From NCBI RefSeq assembly GCF_002940685.1, contig NZ_PNFP01000005.1, positions 310,001 through 374,000 of the forward strand: a stretch of 64,000 bases of DNA, in the 5' to 3' direction. The stretch comes from Ensifer adhaerens. GTDB lineage: Bacteria > Pseudomonadota > Alphaproteobacteria > Rhizobiales > Rhizobiaceae. This document shows, in pieces, positions 43,017 to 52,863 of the stretch (position 1 is its first letter; the number at the start of each line of letters is the position of its first letter). The notes below the pieces were generated by a model, which did no database searches, was not told the DNA's origin, and saw only the letters and a program-made list of their open reading frames with translations. The position numbers were made by a program, and so were the translations under genes.

Positions 43017-45704
43017 GTGCCGCCGGGGTGTTTTGTGCCTGCCAGACATGCTTTGAACCTCGGAATAAAAAGGCTCTCGAGGGTTTTGACGCCAAGCTAT
43101 CTTCCGGCGATCATCGCCGCCGTCGTGGTTCTGGTCGCCGGCATCCTTGCGGACAACCAGAATCAGGTGGTCGACGAGGCGCGCCAGCGCGCGCGCGTCG
43201 CCGAGGAACTCAATCCCATCCGCTCCAAGCTCGAGGCCAACGTCAACGGCAACATCCAGCTTGTGCGCGGGCTGATCGGCACGCTCGTCACCGAGCCGGC
43301 AATGGATCAGCAGCGTTTCGCCGCGCTATCGCGCAGCGTCTTTACGGAACGCTCGCAATTGCGCAGCATCGCGGCGGCACCCGATCTGATCGTCTCGCTC
43401 GTCTATCCGCTCGAAAATAACCGCAGGGCGCTCGGCCTCGACTACCGCAAGAACGAGGCGCAACGCGCCGCCGTCATGCGGGTGAAGGACACCGGCCAGA
43501 TGGTGCTTGCCGGCCCCGTCGATCTTGTCCAGGGCGGCGAGGGGCTGATCGGTCGCTTCCCCGTGTCGATCGACGCGGGCGGCGGCAGCAACCGTTTCTG
43601 GGGCATCATCTCTGCAATCATCGACATGGACCGGCTCTATCGCGACAGCGGCCTTTCTTCCGATGAGCTCGGGATTGACGTCGCCATTGCCGGTCGGGAC
43701 GGCACGGGTTCGCAAGGTCCGGTCTTTTACGGCGACCCGAAGATTTTCCGCGATGCGCCGGTGGACATCACCGTGCTTCTGCCCGGTGGCTCCTGGCATA
43801 TCGCAGCCGTTCCGAAGGGCGGCTGGCCGACGACTGCGGGCAATGCCTGGCTCATCCGCGGCCTCATCGTCATCGGCGGCCTGATGATCATCCTGCCGAT
43901 GGTGCTGACCGGGCGCCTCTTGAGTGAGCGGCAAGGCAATGTTCGTGCCCTCAGGCATGGCAAGGCGCAGCTCCAGGAACTCTCCCATCGCCTGAAGATC
44001 GCCCTCGACTCGTCGCAGATCGGCATCTGGGAACTCGACGTCGCAAGCAGGAAGCTGCTCTGGGACGACCGGACCAAGGAACTTTATGGGCAAAAGGCGT
44101 CGCTGCGTCAGGCCTATGACGACTGGAAGCATGCGCTGCATCCTGATGATCTCGACCGCGCCGAACGGGAGTTTGCCGAGGCGCTGGAATCCGGGCTTGC
44201 CTACAGTTCCGATTTCCGTGTCCGCCTGCCCGATGGCGGCACGCGTCACATTCGCGCCAATGGCTCCTTCTACGTCGGCGCTGACGGACGCCGGAAGATC
44301 GTCGGGGTCAATTGGGACGTGACCGCCGACTTCGAGACCCGCGAAACGCTGTTCGAAGCCAAGCGCACGGCCGAGGCGCACAGCGCCGAGCTCGAGGCGG
44401 CGCGCCATCGCATGGAGTTCAATGCGCTGCACGATCCGCTGACCGGCCTGCCGAACCGCCGGTTCCTCGACCAGGTCCTGGCCGATCGCGACCGGCATTT
44501 CACCCCCGGGGCGAAGCTCAGCATCTTCCACATGGACCTCGACAGGTTCAAGCAGATCAACGACACGCTCGGCCACGCGGCCGGCGACGAGATCCTCAGG
44601 CACGCCGCCGAACTCCTGCGCAGCAATGCCGATGGGAAGGACTTCGTCGCCCGCATCGGCGGTGACGAATTCGTCCTCGTCCGCCAGGACGGCGGCGTGG
44701 AGCCCGATGCCCGGCTGGCCTCGCGCATCATTGAGGCAATGAGCGTGCCCGTCCGCTACAAGGACCAGGAATGTCGCATCGGCGTCAGCATCGGCATCGC
44801 CGCCCAGAGCCAGGCGAGCGAAGAGCTGTCGCACGTGCTCGTCAATGCCGACATCGCGCTCTACGAGGCCAAGCGGCGCGGCCGCAACCGCCACGAGATC
44901 TTTACCGGCGAACTGAAGACGGCCGTCTTCAAGACCAAGCAGACCGCCGACGAGATCCTGCGCGGGCTCGAGCACAACGAGTTCATCGCGCATTTCCAGC
45001 CGCAGTTCTGCCCGCGCTCGCTCGACATCATCGGCGTCGAGGCGCTGGCGCGCTGGGACCATCCGACCAAGGGCCTGCTCGGCCCGCACACCTTCCTGAA
45101 GACGGCGGAAGACATCAACGTGGTGGCGGCGATCGACCAGGCGATCCTGGAGCAGGCGCTGTTCCAGATCTACCGCTGGGAAGCGAGCGGCATCCATATC
45201 CCGAAGGTCTCGGTCAACCTCTCCTATGCCCGGCTTCACGACGAAAACCTGATCGATCGCCTCGAACAGTTGCAGATCCCGGCAGGCCGCCTGTCGTTCG
45301 AACTGCTGGAATCGATCTCCTTCGACGAAAGCGACATGACGGTTCTGTCGAACATCCGTCGGATCAAAGAACTCGGCATCGACATCGAGATCGACGATTT
45401 CGGCACCGGCTACGCATCCATCGTCAGCCTTCTGAAACTGACGCCACGGCGCTTGAAGATCGACCGCCAGCTCGTCCTGCCAATCCTCAAGTCGCCAACC
45501 GAAAAGCGTCTGGTCGAGTCCATCATCGACATCGGCACGTCGCTCGGCATCGAGGTGATCGCCGAGGGCGTCGAAACCCTCGAACACGCGGCCATCCTGC
45601 AGGAACTCGGCTGCCACGGGCTGCAGGGCTATGCCTTCGCCCGGCCGATGAGCGCCAATGATCTTGCGACCTTCGCCTTCGAGCGCCGGTGGCTCGCAGC
45701 CTGA
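43017..45704 (+). CDS. Membrane sensor with PAS, GGDEF and EAL domains (cyclic-di-GMP turnover)
   Basis: An 895-residue protein: a first membrane helix (about 29-48), a CHASE-like periplasmic domain (about 50-280), a second helix (about 283-303), a PAS domain (about 325-440, KIALDSSQIGIWELDVASRK), GGDEF near residue 548 (FVARIGGDEFVLV), and EAL from about 675 (VEALARWDHP, IDDFGTGYAS, LKIDRQLV, VIAEGVET). Both catalytic sets look intact. The product-inhibition site (RxxD before GGDEF) reads DGKD, so allosteric inhibition is probably absent. The start is uncertain: GTG 43017, or an inner GTG at 43035. Confidence 0.93.
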   Translation: MPPGCFVPARHALNLGIKRLSRVLTPSYLPAIIAAVVVLVAGILADNQNQVVDEARQRARVAEELNPIRSKLEANVNGNIQLVRGLIGTLVTEPAMDQQRFAALSRSVFTERSQLRSIAAAPDLIVSLVYPLENNRRALGLDYRKNEAQRAAVMRVKDTGQMVLAGPVDLVQGGEGLIGRFPVSIDAGGGSNRFWGIISAIIDMDRLYRDSGLSSDELGIDVAIAGRDGTGSQGPVFYGDPKIFRDAPVDITVLLPGGSWHIAAVPKGGWPTTAGNAWLIRGLIVIGGLMIILPMVLTGRLLSERQGNVRALRHGKAQLQELSHRLKIALDSSQIGIWELDVASRKLLWDDRTKELYGQKASLRQAYDDWKHALHPDDLDRAEREFAEALESGLAYSSDFRVRLPDGGTRHIRANGSFYVGADGRRKIVGVNWDVTADFETRETLFEAKRTAEAHSAELEAARHRMEFNALHDPLTGLPNRRFLDQVLADRDRHFTPGAKLSIFHMDLDRFKQINDTLGHAAGDEILRHAAELLRSNADGKDFVARIGGDEFVLVRQDGGVEPDARLASRIIEAMSVPVRYKDQECRIGVSIGIAAQSQASEELSHVLVNADIALYEAKRRGRNRHEIFTGELKTAVFKTKQTADEILRGLEHNEFIAHFQPQFCPRSLDIIGVEALARWDHPTKGLLGPHTFLKTAEDINVVAAIDQAILEQALFQIYRWEASGIHIPKVSVNLSYARLHDENLIDRLEQLQIPAGRLSFELLESISFDESDMTVLSNIRRIKELGIDIEIDDFGTGYASIVSLLKLTPRRLKIDRQLVLPILKSPTEKRLVESIIDIGTSLGIEVIAEGVETLEHAAILQELGCHGLQGYAFARPMSANDLATFAFERRWLAA

Positions 45705-45866
45705 GATACGCCTCAACGTCTGTTAAAAACGCAGGTGCGTGCATTTTTCGCACACTCAAGGCTTGGCAGCCCTGCCGCGAATCGCCATAAAAACAATTGC
45801 CTGCCTCCGCTTTTTGGGAATGGCGGCATCACCTGCGGCAGTCGCTGATGCGATCGCCCTTTCGGG

Positions 45867-45922
45867 CCTCTAGAGTGTCCCGCTTCAAGTGGAACCACTG
45901 AAAGCGGAAAAGATGCTCTAGA
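45867..45922. repeat. Rhizobial intergenic palindrome
   Basis: CCGCTT-ca-AGTGG-aa-CCACT-ga-AAGCGG, bounded by TCTAGA on both sides, in the 284-base gap between the EAL protein and phaAB. Similar short palindromes are dispersed in Sinorhizobium genomes. The rest of the gap shows no gene. Confidence 0.65.
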
Positions 45923-45988
45923 AACAAAATCCTGGTGCGTCCCTTGTGCATTCTTTCGGAAAGCACGGCGCTCTGGTGCCCGCTCTCC

Positions 45989-48940
45989 ATGAACCCGAAC
46001 GAAGGGAACGGTACGATCGAATACGCGGGAAAATTGCTTTCTGTCTTCATTCTCGCCCCATTTGCGGGAAGCCTCCTTGCAATCTTCTTCCCGCCCGATC
46101 AGCGCGGTGCAACGGCCTGGTTCGCAGGCGCCATCGCGCTTCTGTGCTTCCTTGTCGCCGCCGGCCTCTATCCCTTTGTCACCTCAGGCGGCGTGCTGCG
46201 CTACGACATCGCCTGGCTTCCGGAACTCGGCCTCAACTTCACGCTGCGGATGGACGGGTTCGCCTGGCTTTTCACCGTCCTGGTAACCGCGATCGGCGTG
46301 CTCGTCGTGCTTTACGCGCGCTATTACATGGCCGCGGAAGACCCGGTGCCGCGCTTCCTGGCTTTGTTTCTCGCCTTCATGGGATCGATGCTCGGCGTCG
46401 TGCTTTCGGGCAACCTCATCCTGCTTGCGGTCTTCTGGGAGCTGACGAGTATCGTCTCGTTCCTTTTGATCGGCTACTGGCATCACAATGCGCACGCCCG
46501 CGACGGCGCCCGCATGGCGCTGACCGTGACCGGCACCGGCGGCCTCTGCATGCTTGTCGGCCTCCTGCTGATGGGCCGCATCGTCGGCAGCTATGATCTC
46601 GACGTCGTGCTTGCCTCCGGCGATCTCATCCGCAACTCGCCGCTCTACATGCCGGTGCTGATCCTCGTGCTGCTCGGCGCGCTGACGAAGAGCGCGCAGT
46701 TCCCGTTCCATTTCTGGCTGCCGCACGCGATGTCGGCACCGACGCCGGTCTCGGCCTATCTGCATTCGGCGACCATGGTGAAGGCCGGCGTCTTCCTCTT
46801 GGCGCGCCTCTGGCCGGTCATGGCCGGCACCGAGGCCTGGTTCTGGATCGTCGGCCTCGCCGGGCTTTCGACGCTGCTTCTCGGCGCCTATTTCGCCATC
46901 TTCCAGCAGGACCTCAAAGGCCTGCTTGCCTATTCCACCATCAGCCATCTCGGCCTGATCACCGTGCTCCTGAGCCTCGGCAGCCCGCTGGCCGCCGTGG
47001 CCGCCGTCTTCCACATCGTCAACCACGCGACCTTCAAGGCGTCGCTGTTCATGGCGGCCGGCATCATCGACCACGAGACGGGAACGCGCGACATGCGCAA
47101 GCTCGGAGGGCTGATCAGGTACATGCCGGGAACGGCGGTGCTCGCCATGGTCGCAAGCGCCGCCATGGCCGGCGTGCCGCTCCTGAACGGCTTCATCTCG
47201 AAGGAAATGTTCTTCGCCGAAGCGATCGAAACGCACCAGGCCAACATCCTCGATACGATGACGCCCTATGTCGCGACGCTCGCCGGCATGTTTGCGGTCA
47301 CCTATTCGCTCCGCTTCATCCACAGCGTCTTCTTCGGCAAGGCGCCGGAAGACCTGCCGAAGGTGCCGCACGAGCCGCCGCGCTGGATGCGCGTGCCGAT
47401 CGAGTTCCTGGTGCTCGCCTGCCTCGTCGTCGGCATCATCCCGGCGATCACCATCGGCCCCTTCCTGCACACCGCAATCGTCTCGATCCTTGGTGCCAGC
47501 ACGCCCTCCTACAGCCTGTCGGTCTGGCACGGCTGGAACCTGCCGCTGATCATGAGCTTCGTTGCGCTGGCGGGTGGCGTCGGCCTTTATTTCCTGATGC
47601 GCAACTACCTTGCGACCAGCGTCGAAGGCCCGCCAATCTTCCGTTTGCTGCACGGCCAGCGCATCTTCGAACGCGTGCTGGTGACGCTGTCATGGAAGTG
47701 GGCGCGCGCGCTTGAGCAGAACCTCGGCACGCGGCGGCTGCAGCCGCAGATGCGTTTCCTCGTCTTCATCGCGGTCACCGCCGGCGCGCTGCCGCTCCTG
47801 TTCAATCATTTCGAACTGCCGCCGCTTCTCGTGCGCAGCATCGATCCGGCCTTCGCCCTCCTCTGGGCGGTCGGTATCGCCTGCGCGATCGGCGCGGCGA
47901 TCCTTGCAAAGTTCCACAGGCTGGCGGCACTCGTGCTGCTCGGCGGCGCCGGGCTCACCACCTGCCTCACCTTCGTCTGGCTTTCGGCGCCCGACCTGGC
48001 CGTGACCCAGCTCCTCGTCGAGATCGTCACGACCGTGCTCATTCTGCTCGGTCTTCGCTGGTTGCCGAAGCGCATCGAAGACACCCAGGAAAATGAGCTG
48101 CTTTCGCTCAAGGTCCGCTTCCGCCGCCTACGCGACTTCCTGCTGGCGGTCGTAGCCGGCGGTGGCGTGGCGCTCATTGCCTATACGATGATGACCCGCC
48201 CGATGCCCGAAACGATCGCCAGCTACTTCCTCGAGCGCGCCTACAAGGAAGGCGGCGGCACCAACGTCGTCAACGTCATCCTCGTCGACTTCCGCGGCTT
48301 CGACACCCTCGGCGAGATTGCGGTTCTCGCAATCGTCGCGCTCACGGTCTTTGCCCTGCTGCTGCGCTTCCGCCCGCAGGCAGACAGCCTGGAGGCCCCG
48401 GAACAGCAGCGCGTCCAGAACGCCTTCGACGACGACCACCCTGATCGCAACAAGGGCGACAGCGTCGCCGAATACCTGTTCGTGCCGTCGGTAATCATGC
48501 GCTGGATGTTCCCGGTCATCGGCATGCTGGCAGCCTACCTGTTCCTGCGCGGCCATGACCTGCCGGGCGGCGGCTTTGCCGCCGGCATCGCCATGTCGAT
48601 CGGCTTCATTCTGCAATACATGTCCGGCGGAACCCGCTGGGTCGAGGAACGGCTGCGCATCCATCCGCTGCGCTGGATGAGCATCGGCCTTCTGGTCGCC
48701 GCCGCGACTGGCATCGGTTCCTGGTTGTTCGGCTATCCGTTCCTGACCTCGCATGCACAATACGTCACGCTGCCGATCGTCGGGAAGTTCCCGCTCGCAA
48801 GCGCCCTGTTCTTCGATCTCGGCGTCTTCTCGCTGGTGCTCGGCGCAACGGTGCTGATCCTCATCGCGCTCGCCCACCAGTCGGTCCGCGCGCCGCGTGC
48901 CCAGGCCCGCGCGATGCGCAGCGGAAAGGAGGCGCGCTGA
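45989..48940 (+). CDS. phaAB: Fused MrpA/MrpB-type subunit of the Pha cation/proton antiporter
   Basis: A 983-residue membrane protein. The first ~780 residues are MrpA-like, related to NuoL, with FPFHFWLPHAMSAPTPVSAY, HSATMVKAGVFLLARLWPV and VNHATFKASLFMAAG marking proton-channel helices with conserved His/Lys/Glu. The C-terminal ~150 residues (LRGHDLPGGGFAAGIAMSIG) are the MrpB domain, so A and B are fused, as in group 2 Mrp systems such as S. meliloti Pha. The complex exchanges K+ or Na+ for protons. The start is uncertain; ATG 45989 lacks a clear ribosome site. Confidence 0.93.
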   Translation: MNPNEGNGTIEYAGKLLSVFILAPFAGSLLAIFFPPDQRGATAWFAGAIALLCFLVAAGLYPFVTSGGVLRYDIAWLPELGLNFTLRMDGFAWLFTVLVTAIGVLVVLYARYYMAAEDPVPRFLALFLAFMGSMLGVVLSGNLILLAVFWELTSIVSFLLIGYWHHNAHARDGARMALTVTGTGGLCMLVGLLLMGRIVGSYDLDVVLASGDLIRNSPLYMPVLILVLLGALTKSAQFPFHFWLPHAMSAPTPVSAYLHSATMVKAGVFLLARLWPVMAGTEAWFWIVGLAGLSTLLLGAYFAIFQQDLKGLLAYSTISHLGLITVLLSLGSPLAAVAAVFHIVNHATFKASLFMAAGIIDHETGTRDMRKLGGLIRYMPGTAVLAMVASAAMAGVPLLNGFISKEMFFAEAIETHQANILDTMTPYVATLAGMFAVTYSLRFIHSVFFGKAPEDLPKVPHEPPRWMRVPIEFLVLACLVVGIIPAITIGPFLHTAIVSILGASTPSYSLSVWHGWNLPLIMSFVALAGGVGLYFLMRNYLATSVEGPPIFRLLHGQRIFERVLVTLSWKWARALEQNLGTRRLQPQMRFLVFIAVTAGALPLLFNHFELPPLLVRSIDPAFALLWAVGIACAIGAAILAKFHRLAALVLLGGAGLTTCLTFVWLSAPDLAVTQLLVEIVTTVLILLGLRWLPKRIEDTQENELLSLKVRFRRLRDFLLAVVAGGGVALIAYTMMTRPMPETIASYFLERAYKEGGGTNVVNVILVDFRGFDTLGEIAVLAIVALTVFALLLRFRPQADSLEAPEQQRVQNAFDDDHPDRNKGDSVAEYLFVPSVIMRWMFPVIGMLAAYLFLRGHDLPGGGFAAGIAMSIGFILQYMSGGTRWVEERLRIHPLRWMSIGLLVAAATGIGSWLFGYPFLTSHAQYVTLPIVGKFPLASALFFDLGVFSLVLGATVLILIALAHQSVRAPRAQARAMRSGKEAR

Positions 48941-49287
48941 TGGAGATCATCCTTTCTGCCGCGATCGGCGTTCTCACGGCATCCGGCGTCTACCTGCTTT
49001 TGCGCCCGCGCACATACCAGGTGATCATCGGCCTCTCCTTGCTGTCCTATGCGGTCAATCTCTTCATCTTCGGCATGGGACGCCTTCGCGTGAACGCGCC
49101 GCCGGTGCTGGAACCCGGTGGCGTCGGCGATCTCGGCCGCTTCACCGATCCGGTGCCGCAGGCTCTCGTCCTGACGGCGATCGTCATCGGCTTTGCGATG
49201 ACCGCGCTCTTCCTCGTCGTGCTGCTCGCCTCGCGCGGCTTCACCGGGACCGACCACGTCGACGGCCGGGAGCAGCGCCATGACTAA
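48940..49287 (+). CDS. phaC: Pha antiporter subunit C (MrpC/NuoK-like)
   Basis: A 115-residue protein with three membrane segments, like NuoK (VIIGLSLLSYAVNLFIFGMG, then DPVPQALVLTAIVIGFAMTA). It is one of the small subunits that couple cation flow in the Mrp complex. Its ATG overlaps the phaAB stop by one base (TGATG), showing translational coupling. Confidence 0.93.
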   Translation: MEIILSAAIGVLTASGVYLLLRPRTYQVIIGLSLLSYAVNLFIFGMGRLRVNAPPVLEPGGVGDLGRFTDPVPQALVLTAIVIGFAMTALFLVVLLASRGFTGTDHVDGREQRHD

Positions 49288-50896
49288 CTGGATGCACCAT
49301 CTGCTGATCCTGCCGATCCTGCTGCCGCTGATGGTCGGCGCCGCGATGATCCCGATCGACGAGCGCAACCGCATGGCAAAGGGGGTGATGGGCTTCGTCT
49401 CGACGCTCGCCCTCTTCATCCTCTCGATGGTGCTGATGCGCATCGCCTCGATGGACGCAGCACCCGCCGGCAGCGGCGTCTACCAGCTCGGCAACTGGCC
49501 GGCCCCCTTCGGCATCGTGCTCGTGCTCGACCGCCTTTCGGCGCTGATGCTGTGCCTGACGAGCGGACTGGCGCTGGCCGCCCAGGCCTATTCGATCGCG
49601 CGCTGGCACACGTCGGGTCATCACTTCCATTCGCTGTTCCAGCTGCTGATCGCCGGCCTCAACGGCTCGTTCCTGACCGGCGACCTCTTCAACCTCTTCG
49701 TCTTCTTCGAGATCATGCTGGCGGCATCCTACGGCCTGCTCCTGCATGGCTCCGGGCCGCTGCGCGTCAAGGCGGGGCTGCATTACATCGCGATCAACCT
49801 TGCCGCCTCGTCGCTCTTTCTGATCGGCGTCAGCCTGATCTATGGCGCAACCGGCACGCTCAACATGGCCGACCTCTCGATGAAGCTGGCGGCGCTCTCG
49901 CCGGACGATCGCCAGATGGTCGAGGTCGGCGCCGGGGTGCTCGGCGTCGCCTTCCTGGTCAAGGCCGGCATGTGGCCCTTGAGCTTCTGGCTGCCGACCG
50001 CCTATGCGGCCGCGACGCCGCCGGTCGCCGCCGTCTTTGCGATCCTCACCAAGGTCGGCATCTATGTCATCCTCAGGCTTTCGCTGCTGGTCTTCGGCGC
50101 GAGTGCCGGCGCCTCCGCCGGCTTTGGGCAATCGGTTCTGCTTGCGGGCGGGCTGCTGACCATCGCTTTCGGCGCCATCGGCGTGCTTGCATCGCAGGCG
50201 ATGGGCCGCCTTGCCGCCTATTCGGTACTGGTTTCCTCCGGCACCTTGCTTGCCGCCATCGGGCTTGGCCATCCGAGCATGATCGCCGGCGCACTCTTCT
50301 ACCTCGTCAGCTCGACGCTGACGATCGCCGCCTTCTTCCTGCTGATCGAACTGGTCGAGCGCGGCCGCGACGCCGGCGCCGACGTTCTGGCGGTGACGAT
50401 GGAGGCCTATGGCGATGCCGACGAGGACGAGGAGGAGGAAGAGGCCGGCGCGGCGATCCCCGGCACCATGGCGATCCTCGGCCTCTGCTTCTGCCTCAGC
50501 GCCTTGCTGCTCGCCGGCCTGCCGCCGCTCTCCGGCTTCGTCGCCAAGTTCGCGATCCTTAGCGGTCTCTTTGGTCTCTCCGGGACGGACGCCGCCCCCG
50601 CCATTTCCGCAGCCGACTGGACCTATGTGACGCTGCTGATCGTCTCGGGTCTCGCCGCGATGATCGCCATGAACCGCGTCGGCATCCGCACCTTCTGGGC
50701 GTCGATCGAAAACACCGTGCCGCGCGTCGTCGTCATCGAGATCACGCCCGTCGTCGTGCTGCTTGCCGCCTGTATCTTCCTGAGCCTGCAGGCCGGGCCG
50801 GCGATGCGTTACATGCAGGCGACGGCGGATTCGCTGTTCGATCCGGCGGGCTATACGGAACGGGTGCTTTCGGCACCGCGGGCGGGAGGGCAATAG
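49280..50896 (+). CDS. phaD: Pha antiporter subunit D (MrpD/NuoM-N-like)
   Basis: A 538-residue membrane protein with about 14 helices: GDLFNLFVFFEIMLAASYGL, LVKAGMWPLSFWLPTAYAAA, and the second-half PPVAAVFAILTKVGIYVILR carry the conserved glutamates and lysines of proton-channel subunits. A strongly acidic loop (residues about 379-390, DADEDEEEEEAG) breaks the middle and is not something I recall as standard in this family. It overlaps phaC by 8 bases. Confidence 0.94.
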   Translation: MTNWMHHLLILPILLPLMVGAAMIPIDERNRMAKGVMGFVSTLALFILSMVLMRIASMDAAPAGSGVYQLGNWPAPFGIVLVLDRLSALMLCLTSGLALAAQAYSIARWHTSGHHFHSLFQLLIAGLNGSFLTGDLFNLFVFFEIMLAASYGLLLHGSGPLRVKAGLHYIAINLAASSLFLIGVSLIYGATGTLNMADLSMKLAALSPDDRQMVEVGAGVLGVAFLVKAGMWPLSFWLPTAYAAATPPVAAVFAILTKVGIYVILRLSLLVFGASAGASAGFGQSVLLAGGLLTIAFGAIGVLASQAMGRLAAYSVLVSSGTLLAAIGLGHPSMIAGALFYLVSSTLTIAAFFLLIELVERGRDAGADVLAVTMEAYGDADEDEEEEEAGAAIPGTMAILGLCFCLSALLLAGLPPLSGFVAKFAILSGLFGLSGTDAAPAISAADWTYVTLLIVSGLAAMIAMNRVGIRTFWASIENTVPRVVVIEITPVVVLLAACIFLSLQAGPAMRYMQATADSLFDPAGYTERVLSAPRAGGQ

Positions 50897-50899
50897 GCG

Positions 50900-51385
50900 A
50901 TGCGCACCTGGTTTCCCTATCCGCTGCTTTCCGTCGGGCTGCTCCTCATCTGGCTGCTGCTCAATCAGTCGGTTGCGCCCGGCACGTTCATCATGGGCAC
51001 GGTGCTTGCGACCGGTCTCGGCTGGGTGACGCTGAAGCTCGGCCTCGTGCGCTCGCATCCGCGCAGGATGCTGTTGATCGTGCGCTTCGGCTTTGCCGTC
51101 GCACTCGACGTCATCCGCTCGAACATCGCGGTCATCGCCGTCATCCTGCGAGGCCAGCGCCGGCCGCCGAACTCGGGTTTCCTGACCATCGATCTCGATC
51201 TCGATGACGAAAACGCCCTGGCGCTGCTTGCCTGCGTCATGACGGCGACGCCGGGAACGGCCTGGCTCGAATACGACCGCCACCGCAAGTCCCTGCTCTT
51301 CCACGTGCTCGACATGGAGAACGAGGATGTCTGGCTCGATACGGTCAGGCGCTATGAGACCGCCCTGAAGGAGATATTCGGATGA
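50900..51385 (+). CDS. phaE: Pha antiporter subunit E (MrpE)
   Basis: A 161-residue MrpE protein: two N-terminal helices (PLLSVGLLLIWLLLN and FIMGTVLATGLGW), then LDVIRSNIAVIAVILRG and a cytoplasmic domain with DDENALALLACVMTATPGTA, the family's most conserved block. It is required for antiport in studied Mrp systems, though its role is not catalytic. It starts 3 bases after phaD and overlaps phaF by 4. Confidence 0.94.
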   Translation: MRTWFPYPLLSVGLLLIWLLLNQSVAPGTFIMGTVLATGLGWVTLKLGLVRSHPRRMLLIVRFGFAVALDVIRSNIAVIAVILRGQRRPPNSGFLTIDLDLDDENALALLACVMTATPGTAWLEYDRHRKSLLFHVLDMENEDVWLDTVRRYETALKEIFG

Positions 51386-51663
51386 TGGAACTTTCAATCA
51401 TCTGGTCGATCCTGATTGCCCAGATCATGCTCGGCCTGGCGATGGCCTTCGCCTTCTATCGCATGGTGAGGGGACCGCGCGCACAGGACCGCATCCTCGG
51501 TCTCGACACGCTCTACATCAACGCCATGCTGATGCTCTTGACCTTCGGCATCCGCACCGCCAACTCGCTCTATTTCGAGTCCGCCCTGATCGTCGCGCTG
51601 ATCGGCTTCGTCTCGTCGATCGCCTTCGGCAAGTTCCTGATGCGTGGGGAGATCATCGAATGA
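51382..51663 (+). CDS. phaF: Pha antiporter subunit F (MrpF)
   Basis: A 93-residue protein with three helices. The stretch LGLAMAFAFYRMVRGPRAQDRILGLDTL is the MrpF signature, ending in SIAFGKFLMRGE. It overlaps phaE and phaG by 4 bases each (ATGA). Confidence 0.93.
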   Translation: MMELSIIWSILIAQIMLGLAMAFAFYRMVRGPRAQDRILGLDTLYINAMLMLLTFGIRTANSLYFESALIVALIGFVSSIAFGKFLMRGEIIE

Positions 51664-52031
51664 GCCACCTCACCGATCTTCCTGTCTGGGCGGCCATCAT
51701 CGTCTGCGGGCTTGCGGTTCTCGGCGCTCTCGTTGCGCTGATCGGCTCGGTCGGACTGCTCCGGTTTACGAGCTTCTACGAACGCCTGCATGCGCCGACG
51801 CTCGCGACCAGCGGCGGCGTGCTGATGATCTGCACCGCCTCGATCATCTGCTTTGCCGTGCTGCAGAGCCGCTGGGTGTTCCACGAAATCCTGATCATCG
51901 TCTTCGTCGTCGTCACCACGCCGGTGACGCTGATGCTGCTCGGGCAGGCCGCACTTTATCGCGACCGCGTCGAGGAAAAGCGCGGCGTCCCGCTCAAGCA
52001 GCGGCCGCCACGCGAAGAACCGGCGGAATAG
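51660..52031 (+). CDS. phaG: Pha antiporter subunit G (MrpG)
   Basis: A 123-residue protein with three helices: LGALVALIGSVGLLRFTSFY ERLHAPTL is the MrpG signature, followed by VVVTTPVTLMLLGQAALYRD. It is the last gene of the six-gene pha operon; the convergent cobM lies 54 bases downstream with no obvious terminator between. Confidence 0.93.
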   Translation: MSHLTDLPVWAAIIVCGLAVLGALVALIGSVGLLRFTSFYERLHAPTLATSGGVLMICTASIICFAVLQSRWVFHEILIIVFVVVTTPVTLMLLGQAALYRDRVEEKRGVPLKQRPPREEPAE

Positions 52032-52085
52032 ACTTCAAACCGTGTTGCAGCGAAAAACTCAGGACAGTTCGCCGATGACCGCGGC

Positions 52086-52847
52086 CTATTCGCCGCGGCC
52101 TCTGAAGCGCCGCTGATAGGCGGGGTCATAGAGCGAACTCTCGCGGAAATCGGCGGCTTCGAGCCCCGGGCCGACGAAGATCAGCGCCGTGCGCTCGATC
52201 GGCTCCTCCGCCACCTTGGCGGCGATATCGCCAAGCGTTCCGCGCACCACCCGTTCGTCCGGCCAGGACGCCTTGACGACGATGGCAACTGGGCAATCAG
52301 CACCATAAATCGGCGTCAGTTCCTCGACCACCTGCGTGAGCGCATGGATCGCGAGATGGATCGCCAGCGTCGAGCCGGTCGCACCGAAGGCGGCGAGCGT
52401 CTCGGTGTTGGGCATCGGCGAGGCGCGTCCGGAAACGCGGGTCAGCACCAGGCTCTGGGCGACGGCCGGAATGGTGAGTTCACGCCCAAGCGCTGACGCG
52501 GCCGCCGCAAAGGACGGCACACCCGGCGTCATCGTATAGGTGATACCGTTCTTCTCCAGCCGGCGGATCTGTTCGGCCACCGCACTCCAGACCGAAAGGT
52601 CGCCGGAATGCAGCCGCGCCACGTCGAGCCCTTCGGCCTCCGCCTTCACATATTCCGCCTCGATCTCGTCGAGCGACATCGGTGCAGTGTCAATGATACG
52701 CGCGCCCGGCGGGCAGTATTGCAGCAGTTCCGGCGAAACGATCGAGCCGGCATAGAGGCAGACCGGGCAACGCCCGATCAGGTCGCGCCCGCGCACCGTG
52801 ATCAGATCCGCAGCGCCAGGGCCCGCGCCGATGAAATGTACCGTCAT
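52086..52847 (-). CDS. cobM: Precorrin-4 C11-methyltransferase CobM
   Basis: A 253-residue SAM-dependent methylase that makes precorrin-5. The tetrapyrrole-methylase motifs are [39 protein letters not shown], and [20 protein letters not shown]. It is the last gene of the minus-strand cob run, 16 bases after cobL, with a GGAG ribosome site. Confidence 0.96.
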   Translation of the reverse strand: MTVHFIGAGPGAADLITVRGRDLIGRCPVCLYAGSIVSPELLQYCPPGARIIDTAPMSLDEIEAEYVKAEAEGLDVARLHSGDLSVWSAVAEQIRRLEKNGITYTMTPGVPSFAAAASALGRELTIPAVAQSLVLTRVSGRASPMPNTETLAAFGATGSTLAIHLAIHALTQVVEELTPIYGADCPVAIVVKASWPDERVVRGTLGDIAAKVAEEPIERTALIFVGPGLEAADFRESSLYDPAYQRRFRGRGE

Positions 52848-52863
52848 AGGCTACTCCAAGAAT

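Noticed and set aside
43326-45716. 796-codon open frame on the minus strand
   Set aside because: It is fully antisense to the well-conserved GGDEF/EAL gene; long antisense frames are common in GC-rich DNA and its translation shows no domain.
46184-47653. 489-codon open frame on the minus strand
   Set aside because: Antisense to phaAB; high Glu/Asp/Arg shadow composition.
49241-51397. 718-codon open frame on the minus strand
   Set aside because: Antisense to phaD, phaE and part of phaF; the translation is low-complexity and charged with no recognisable motif.
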